From: Isoetes taiwanensis
Taxonomy: Eukaryota; Streptophyta; Lycopodiopsida; Isoetales; Isoetaceae
DNA: 64,000 nucleotides
NCBI GenBank assembly: GCA_021234155.1
Contig: JAJEKV010000795.1
Coordinates: 25,822 to 89,821 of the forward strand
Direction of reading: 5' to 3'
The notes under the pieces are model-generated. The model saw only the letters and a program-made list of their open reading frames with translations, was not told the DNA's origin and did not search any database. Positions 57,330 to 64,000 of this stretch are shown piece by piece; position 1 is the first letter of the stretch; every line of letters begins with the position of its first letter. The translations under genes were made by a program, and so were the position numbers.

Positions 57330-57697
57330 AACAATCAACACACAAGTACCATTAACATTATTAACACTAACCATTGCATTTAACACATTTAAAATAAAAT
57401 CACCATTAAACCCCTTTGGTTTGGGTGCATATTCACCGCGGGGGGGTTACGTCTGGTGAGAGCCCCAAAAATATATTTACAATACATGTACAAAATTAAC
57501 ACCATTAAGTACATTCTCTCAAACTTTATAGTATTTTGCAAACCTTACTTAATATACAGTATACAAAAACTTGCACATGCATACCCCACAAACGAGGATC
57601 GCTATACACGGTCTAGATCTTGGAATAAAGGGCAAATATGCCCATTCGACAGCTCTCCTTGCCCGGAGTAACCCCCCGTGTGAATATGCACCCAAAC
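57330..57697. mobile_element. MITE-like foldback element, copy 3, cut by repeat R
   Basis: The left arm with CCTTTGGTTTGGGTGCATAT (about 57412) and the right arm CGTGTGAATATGCACCCAAA (about 57676) are present. The right arm stops exactly where repeat R begins (CCACTACAAATCGC). Confidence 0.65.
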
Positions 57698-58515
57698 CAC
57701 TACAAATCGCTAAACTCCACTCCATATCAATTTGGAGTTATGTGTGAAATCTTAACCATAATTTTGCGTACGACCAACAAACAAATCAAACAAACATTTC
57801 TTTGGGTATTTTTAGATCCTTGCCTACTACTAACATGTAGCTAAAGCCCGGTCATAGAACATTATTGCAAAAATCACAACATACAAATTTACAAGACATG
57901 AATGGTATTCCCCTTTTCTTATACACGATCTAGCAAATCATTTGGTCATAGCTATGTAGGACTACTTTATTATAGAGGTCGTGCCAAATGAATGTCAACT
58001 TAAATTTTAAAGTTAAGCTATCTGAAAGCCAAACCTTCTCTCAATAGGTATTAGGTAGTATCATCGGCAACTTCCTACTTCAACCACACCATATACCTCT
58101 CAATATCTAATTTGTTTATCTTCTCTAAAATCACAATTCCATCCAACCAAATGTTTAGCATTGCCTTATACTTGTACCTCTGGCCAATAGAAAGCTTTTT
58201 GGATACTAGTTAATATAAGAACTATGATCGTAGTAATAGTAATTATTAAAGGCGATATAGTTTTCACGATATTTTGAATTAAATTTATAATAGAAACCAC
58301 TCTTATACCGATTATCGTTATAATTATGAATGCGAGTTAATTTTTGGGAAATGAATGCAAGCTAATTTTTGGGAAACAAAAAGACAAACTGAACCTATTT
58401 AAATACAAGAGACATGAGATAGTTCCTATAATCTAAAATTCTTTGGATTGAGCAGGAGGAAAGTTCATTAAGAAGTATCCAACATTATTTGGGCACTATA
58501 ACATATCTTATATTA
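57698..58515 (+). repeat. Dispersed repeat R, copy 2
   Basis: About 820 bp matching 30453-31268 with scattered indels. Its left edge coincides with the break in the MITE, which indicates insertion of R into the MITE or a shared breakpoint. Confidence 0.85.
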
Positions 58516-60280
58516 CAAAGAAATTTATCAGCGGCCAAGGCCGCATGAACATTCTCTTTGTCAAATTGTGCAAGTTCAAAATAATGTGAGCGTCAAGCTT
58601 GGTCTCGATTCAAGTCTTCTAAAACTTGAACCGGTATCAACTATAAATATGAAGGATTTTCCAAAAAAATTAGAAGCTTGGTGGCAAAGGGAACTAATTA
58701 ATGCAGCCTTACCCGATTAGCGACCATCGATGTGAAGGTTCCACAATCAAAGAGCCTCAATCCTTTATTACATATGCACGAAGCACCTATAAATAGTCCA
58801 TTTATTTGGATAGGTCCATGATGTTGAAGGTCATAAATGAGTAAAAATGTAAGGTTATTAATGTTAAGATCTTGTGTGGCGTGATTAACAAAAAAAAAAA
58901 TAAAAATCATGGGGAACAAAGCAAGCGCATGTGGAGTTTAAACATCGGTGGATTTGAAAGTTCACGGTAAATGCAAAAATAACATTGGCCAAAAATTTCC
59001 AAACCAAGATATACGTGCTCTTTTATAGTTGGCATGAATAAGTGAGCATGAATAATTGAAGTGGCAAAGGATTCGAAGATGCACCCCTCGTGAGAAATAA
59101 AAATAGTAATATTCCATGGCCTCTTAAAAAAAAAATAGAAAAGCAAATGCAAATAAGAAATTGCCTTATCATGTAGCAATATTTGGGCTTGGCATCGTTG
59201 GGCTTGTGTGAGACGTTGGGCTTGGGTGAGATGCCAACATTTTTAACACATCAATTGAAGACCAATGTGCAAGAAATTTGTTGGCCTATTTTTGTTGGCT
59301 CTCTTAGTCATGCTTCAATTTGTTAGATATTAATTTTTGTTTTGACATTCTATTTTCAATGGTAGTTCTTTTTCTAAGATTTGTATTTGTTGCAATGCTC
59401 GGCATGTTTTTATATTTTCAGGTAGACACAATAAGAACATGACTTTAACATTTAAGTGGACAAGGGTAACATTTTAGTACAATACAAAAAAGAACCCATT
59501 GAATCTCAACAAGTCGGGAGGACAAACCTGTACCTTGTACATGCACATCACTTCTTGAGTTAGCTGTTCGGAGTTCTGGTGGAGCCTGTTTCTTGAGCGA
59601 GGATTTTTGTAAATTCTTCTTTGCATGGAGCATCAGATTTGTCTGATTTTTTCCTTCTCCTTTTTGCAGGTTTGTCACCCACTTTCTTTCATAGGTTTAT
59701 CAATATTAGTCCATATACATCCTGTAATTCGATGCGGTCGATTCGAAATCAGGTAAGGTATTTCAAAATATGCATCTACTATCATTGTAGATCCTTTTGT
59801 TACCTTTCAAGAGATCTTCCTATAAATAAAAAGCCTTGAAGAGGCATCTCAGAATACCGCTCTATAGAAGTCAGAATCTTGGCTCTATAGTAGCGATTAA
59901 ATGATGGTGCAGTTAATGCTTCACAAGATTCCATGCATTCCTTCACAACATTCAAAACATAGCAAGATGTGAACCAGGAAAAAGGCGTGCAAGATGTGAA
60001 CCAAGGAAAAAGACGTGCATTTTCTGCCTACCGCATATACTTTGCATCCGGACAAAGTTCAAATGTTGCTACTTCCTCTTAGAGGAAACCAAAAACAAAT
60101 GGAAAGTACTAAATAAACCTTATCTCAATGTTGTAGCTAGTTTGGTGGGAAGAAGGATTTTCTATCAGAAACTCATTTCAATCCATTGTGCTCAATTGCA
60201 AACCTGCATGTCCTCTACAGGTTGAAAAGCTCTGCTCTTTGGTTGCTCTAGCTTCTCATTATGCCATGTTTTTTAAACCA
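58516..60280. other. Gene-poor interval
   Basis: No firm gene. A possible 83-bp exon lies at 59670-59752 (TTTTTGCAG before, CAG|GTAAGG after; frame GLSPTFFHRFINISPY), with low confidence. A short tandem repeat (GTGCAAGATGTGAACCA) lies at about 59965-60020. Confidence 0.35.
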
Positions 60281-61400
60281 TTTATGCTAAGCATTTGGAA
60301 AATATATACCTAAGCGCCATTTTGTACACCCTCTAATCATCTTTCTGATATATGTTCTTGCACAGAGAATAGAGCTTTATTCTAGGAATTATGGCCATAT
60401 TTCTACTCTTCTACTTGATTTTGTAAAACTGTGGCAGCAAAGACAATCCCTGATCATATTTCTACTACTTGACTGTAAAATTGTGGCAGCAAAGACAATC
60501 CCTGATTTGGCAATGTTTTTGACACATTTATGCTAGGAATTCGAAGAATGGATGCCTAGCATCAAATGTAACCTTCAGCGACCTTTCTGGCGACCTTTCG
60601 TGCCAGATGTTCTTGCGGAAACAAAGCTTTGTTTTGGAAGTTATGGCCATGTTTCTAGATGACTATAAAATTGTGGCAACAAACATATTACTTGATGGGA
60701 CTTACTTTTGGGACTTGACGGATGATAATATGAACATATGTAAACTAGAATATATTTCAACTTATATCCACTTATGATTTACGGCACTAAATGTCGGATG
60801 GCCTACCTTAGCCAGTAGCTCCATAGCTGCCCGGCTTTTGGACCTGCATGCCCTCCGAAGTTTCTCATTGTGCTTTGGCCCATTTATGCTAAGCATTTGG
60901 AAAATATTCACCTAGCATCATTTCTGGACCTTCAATGATCTTTTCGATTGTTCTTGCATAGAGAATAGAACTTTCCTTTAGGAGGTATGGCAATATTTCT
61001 ACCGTCGCGGCAAAGATGATGTCTGTTTTGGCACTGTTTTGGCCCATTTATGCTAGGAATTTGGAAATGGATGCCTAGCATCAATTATAGAACTTTTCAA
61101 TGATCTTTCCAATGGACGTTCTTGCGAAAAACAGAGGATTGGTTCTAAGAGTTATGGCAATATTTCTGCTACTTTGTAAAACTGTGGCAGCAAGGACATT
61201 CCCCAACTTGCAATGTTTTTTGCACATTTGTGCTAGAATTAAGAGAATGGACGCCTAGCATCAATTGTAGATCTTCCAGCGACCTTTTCAGATGTTCTTG
61301 CCGAAACAAAAAGCTTCGTCTTAGGAGTTATGGCCAGCATGTTTTAGATGACTATAAAATTGTGGCAGCAAACGTATTACTTGATGGGGTGAAAACCAAG
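60281..61400 (+). repeat. Degenerate tandem repeats of about 178 bp
   Basis: The landmark TTTATGCTAxG occurs at 60281, 60527, 60883, 61047 and (as TTTGTGCTAG) 61227. Gaps are 246, 356, 164 and 180. With one internal 66-bp duplication and one missing landmark these fit a unit near 178 bp. Each unit also has AGTTATGGCxATxTTTCT and AAAxTGTGGCAGCAAAGAC. Confidence 0.65.
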
Positions 61401-62814
61401 TGCTGGATGGTCTATGAAAAAATTGGAACTTATATCACTTTTAGTGCAGTAAAAGCAAGAACTCAAGACAAAAGCTTTAATTCAAGCTCAAGTCTTCCAT
61501 GAAGTCAATATATGCACATAGATAATTGGTCAATAACTTCTTCATCAACTCAAGTCAGGTCAAATAGATGAAAATGGCTTACCTTTTACAGTCACGCAGA
61601 CCTTGACATCATCAAATTTCATCCATTCACCCAGATTTCATCCATTCCGGCGCTAATTCAGCGTGGGACTGGTGCCCATTAACGTCAAGCAAACCAAGCT
61701 TCTCTGGGCCATGAAAAAATTTTACTGAATTTGTGCTCACTTATGGATTCAAAATAGATGAATGTGGCATGCACTAAAACCTTATTGTAATCCACACAAG
61801 GATAATTTTAGAACTTTCTCACCATGAGATGTAAAAACATAGCAGCAAATCATCTAGCCACTAGCAGAATAAGAATGCCAATAAATCATCACCATCGAGC
61901 TTCAATCCTAGGAGATCGTTCTGTGCTAATTTATCAAGAATATGATAGCAAACTAGTGTAATATCTGGCGTTCTCATCATCAAATTTAGATGGTCTGGAG
62001 GTTCTTCACTAGTATCTTTCACACGATCGTGCAACAAAGGCATACATACATGGCCATTCTAACATGAGGGAAGGATATAGGCCTTAAATTAGCGGGACTG
62101 TCTAAAACTAGTTGAGAGTAATTTGAGCTCATACCAATGTTCCTGTTCAGATGTAGCAGATGACAAAGAACACACTGCAAAGACAAAAGGCACATCAGTA
62201 TTTACTAGCATCTAAAAAGTAATATGAAGGTGATAAAGAACCAAAAAATAGCACGAAAAAAACCAGCGTCGGGTTTGCAAAGCCTTCAAGCCCGGTGCGG
62301 TTGCCATCGCCATAGCCAAAAGAGCTTCCATGGGAAAACATACACGCCAAGGCCGAGCTGCAAATCGAAGGCAAAGTATGAGCATTGCCATGGGAAAACC
62401 TGAGCCAAAGGCATAACTGGGTCAGTCTACCACCAACCGAGCTCTGTAAATCGAGCCTTAGTTGCTGAATTCGGTCTTGCCTCGATTCGGACCAACCCAT
62501 GCTACTGCTTTGTTCCCAAAAGATAGGCTTATTCTAGCCTGGAGCCAAAGATCAAAACCCCAATGTCAATCCGACCTCTGGAGTCTTAATCGTTCGTGTA
62601 ATTCAAAACCTTGCTCTTCAAAGTCCAGCACCCTATCTTTGGAGGCAAATCGAGGCGGACCAAGGACTCCTTTTTTTTTTTCATTTATTCTATTTTTTTT
62701 TAAAAGACCGTGTCTCTCGAGGTTTAAAGGCCGTGTCTCTCTGGAATTTTTCTGGAGAAAAAATATTAGCATCAAACAAAAATGAATCTTGTCTTATATA
62801 TGTTAAGATAATGT
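61401..62814. other. Gene-free interval
   Basis: No coding feature recognised. A short direct repeat GxCCGTGTCTCTC is at about 62706-62740. Confidence 0.45.
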
Positions 62815-63045
62815 TTAGTCACGAGTAATGGACCCACGCCCTAAAATAGGCGCCCAGATTTTGAGTTAATAGTTTATGGTTCGAGATGCCTCTGGTTTTT
62901 TTTACGCCGGACTAATGGCCAGGCTTCCAATGAGTTCTCTAACACCGACTATATATAGCTATCGAGCTTGTGATTTAGGGGGCTCACATGACTCAGAGCC
63001 CTACACCCAAACCCCGGCACCTCAACATGGCTTTGGGCTTTCTTG
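62815..63045 (+). repeat. Dispersed repeat L, copy 2 (LTR-like piece)
   Basis: Match to 31275-31505, with the same ACTATATATAGCTAT region and CACCTCAACATGGCTTTGGG. Confidence 0.65.
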
Positions 63046-63739
63046 ACATCTCTTCAAAGTTTCCTTTTACAAAATTTATCTCTAGCTTGGCAAAACTTAT
63101 AAAGATCCCTCAATGTACACTAAATATTTTGAAGGATAATGGGTCGTGTGCATTAAAGGCGGTCACAATGGAAGAAGGATCAGAAAACTAGCGACAATGG
63201 CAAGTAAGCGGTTTCTCTCCATTTTCTCTCTTGGCGCATGAGAATCGGAGTATAAAGATGCCGCATTTTTTGTTGGTAGGTTTTATTGCCTTGACAGCGG
63301 GGTTAACATAATCGCATGATACCTTTGAACCACGGGACTCACGGTCTCGCATCATCTTAGGAGCATTGAACAACATAGCCTTAGGATTGGTTGGTTCTCA
63401 TTACGACATCTGTAAATATCCTGTCTTTGTAGGAGTGCGAAATAAGGAGAATGGAGCTTGAATGAGCAAAATTGACATGATCGACTTGATCTCTCAAATT
63501 TGTATTTGAGCCACAAGTCTTATAATGGGCTCTAGGATTACTCTAGAGATTGCGACAAAGCAAATATCAGTCTATTCTTTGAAAGCAATATCTTTATAAA
63601 ACAAAATAGTATTTATTTCTGTGGCATTCCCCTTACTTTTGTTGTTGCGGAACCTATTGTTGCCGATTCTTTGTTGGACAATCATTTTGAGAATGATGAA
63701 AAGCATTATAGATTGTTGTGAGGTTTATGAGTAACATAG
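63046..63739. other. Gene-free interval
   Basis: Nothing recognisable beyond short spurious ORFs. Confidence 0.4.
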
Positions 63740-63907
63740 TCCATTGAGCAGTTGGTAGAATGTTGCCAAGCCATATTGATTTATAAATTCTTGGATGACT
63801 TCCTGGTTAAATTGCCATTAAGTGGCATTTTTATTCATGAAAAACATCATGAGAGACATAATCACCACGGCTCTCGATATGTTGGTCCTCTCTTGCAATC
63901 TTACAAG
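63740..63907 (+). other. Possible exon of an unknown gene
   Basis: Acceptor TAACATAG precedes it and TACAAG|GTATGC follows. The 168-bp frame is fully open in phase 0: SIEQLVECCQAILIYKFLDD, FLVKLPLSGIFIHEKHHE and RYVGPLLQSYK. Protein-like, but the family is not recognised; the window ends soon after. Confidence 0.3.
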
Positions 63908-64000
63908 GTATGCTTGCTCTTATTTATTTCTCTTTAAGAAAGAAGAAGCGAGAAAGATTATAATGAAGAGAAGACAGCGTGAATCTAACTCTATTATCAT

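Overview
The window looks like land-plant nuclear DNA, dominated by transposable elements in various states of decay. The evidence is a kelch-type F-box gene of plant form, short GT-AG introns, L1-type LINEs with DUF4283 and zf-RVT domains, a chromodomain Ty3/gypsy element primed by initiator-Met tRNA, a CACTA element, a Helitron, a PIF/Harbinger-like element carrying a pentatricopeptide-repeat (PPR) fragment, MITEs and a SINE-like insert. A fern or other large-genome vascular plant is plausible, but the lineage cannot be fixed from sequence alone. No tRNA, rRNA or CRISPR feature was recognised.

Layout, 0-25 kb. On the minus strand (1-3142) lies a decayed, intron-containing gene with an acidic linker, a classical nuclear localisation signal, a ParB/sulfiredoxin-like domain and an amino-methyltransferase-like domain. 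Its introns and upstream region carry palindromes with the core TATTCNNGAATA, including a strict 42-bp periodic array. Divergent from it (4.07-7.24 kb, plus) is a decayed DUF7869-like transposase gene. A second, different DUF7869-like gene (10.3-14.9 kb) is split by a 5'-truncated LINE with a poly(A) tail and an 11-bp target-site duplication. Between them are a strong RNA-like hairpin (7670-7781), a small unknown ORF surrounded by GCGCCWGGCGC palindromes, and low-complexity DNA. At 15.76-18.01 kb sits the 3' part of a CACTA element: an apparently intact eight-exon Transposase_24-like gene followed by a 50-bp periodic TCACGCGTGA array and a TAGTG terminus. It abuts a minus-strand Helitron Rep/helicase pseudogene (18.03-20.2 kb). 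The only clear intact host-type gene is the F-box/kelch gene (22.56-23.64 kb). A 1.1-kb PIF/Harbinger-like element with a captured PPR fragment follows.

Layout, 25-64 kb. This part holds LINE fragments (25.8-28.2 kb), non-coding dispersed repeats with a SINE-like insertion whose empty site is present in the window (28.2-36.3 kb), and a degenerate chromodomain gypsy element with an inverted extra LTR (36.34-41.51 kb). Further MITE copies follow, then a coding-empty stretch bounded by TATA-bearing direct repeats (45.0-50.4 kb), a degenerate minus-strand LINE (50.6-54.6 kb) and more dispersed repeats, including a block with a period near 178 bp (60.3-61.4 kb).

The most interesting signal is that several unrelated DNA-transposon modules each carry their own private family of CpG-centred or AT-centred palindromes. 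One module also encodes a predicted nuclear ParB-methyltransferase protein next to a DUF7869 transposase. This combination may be an undescribed two-gene eukaryotic mobile element.
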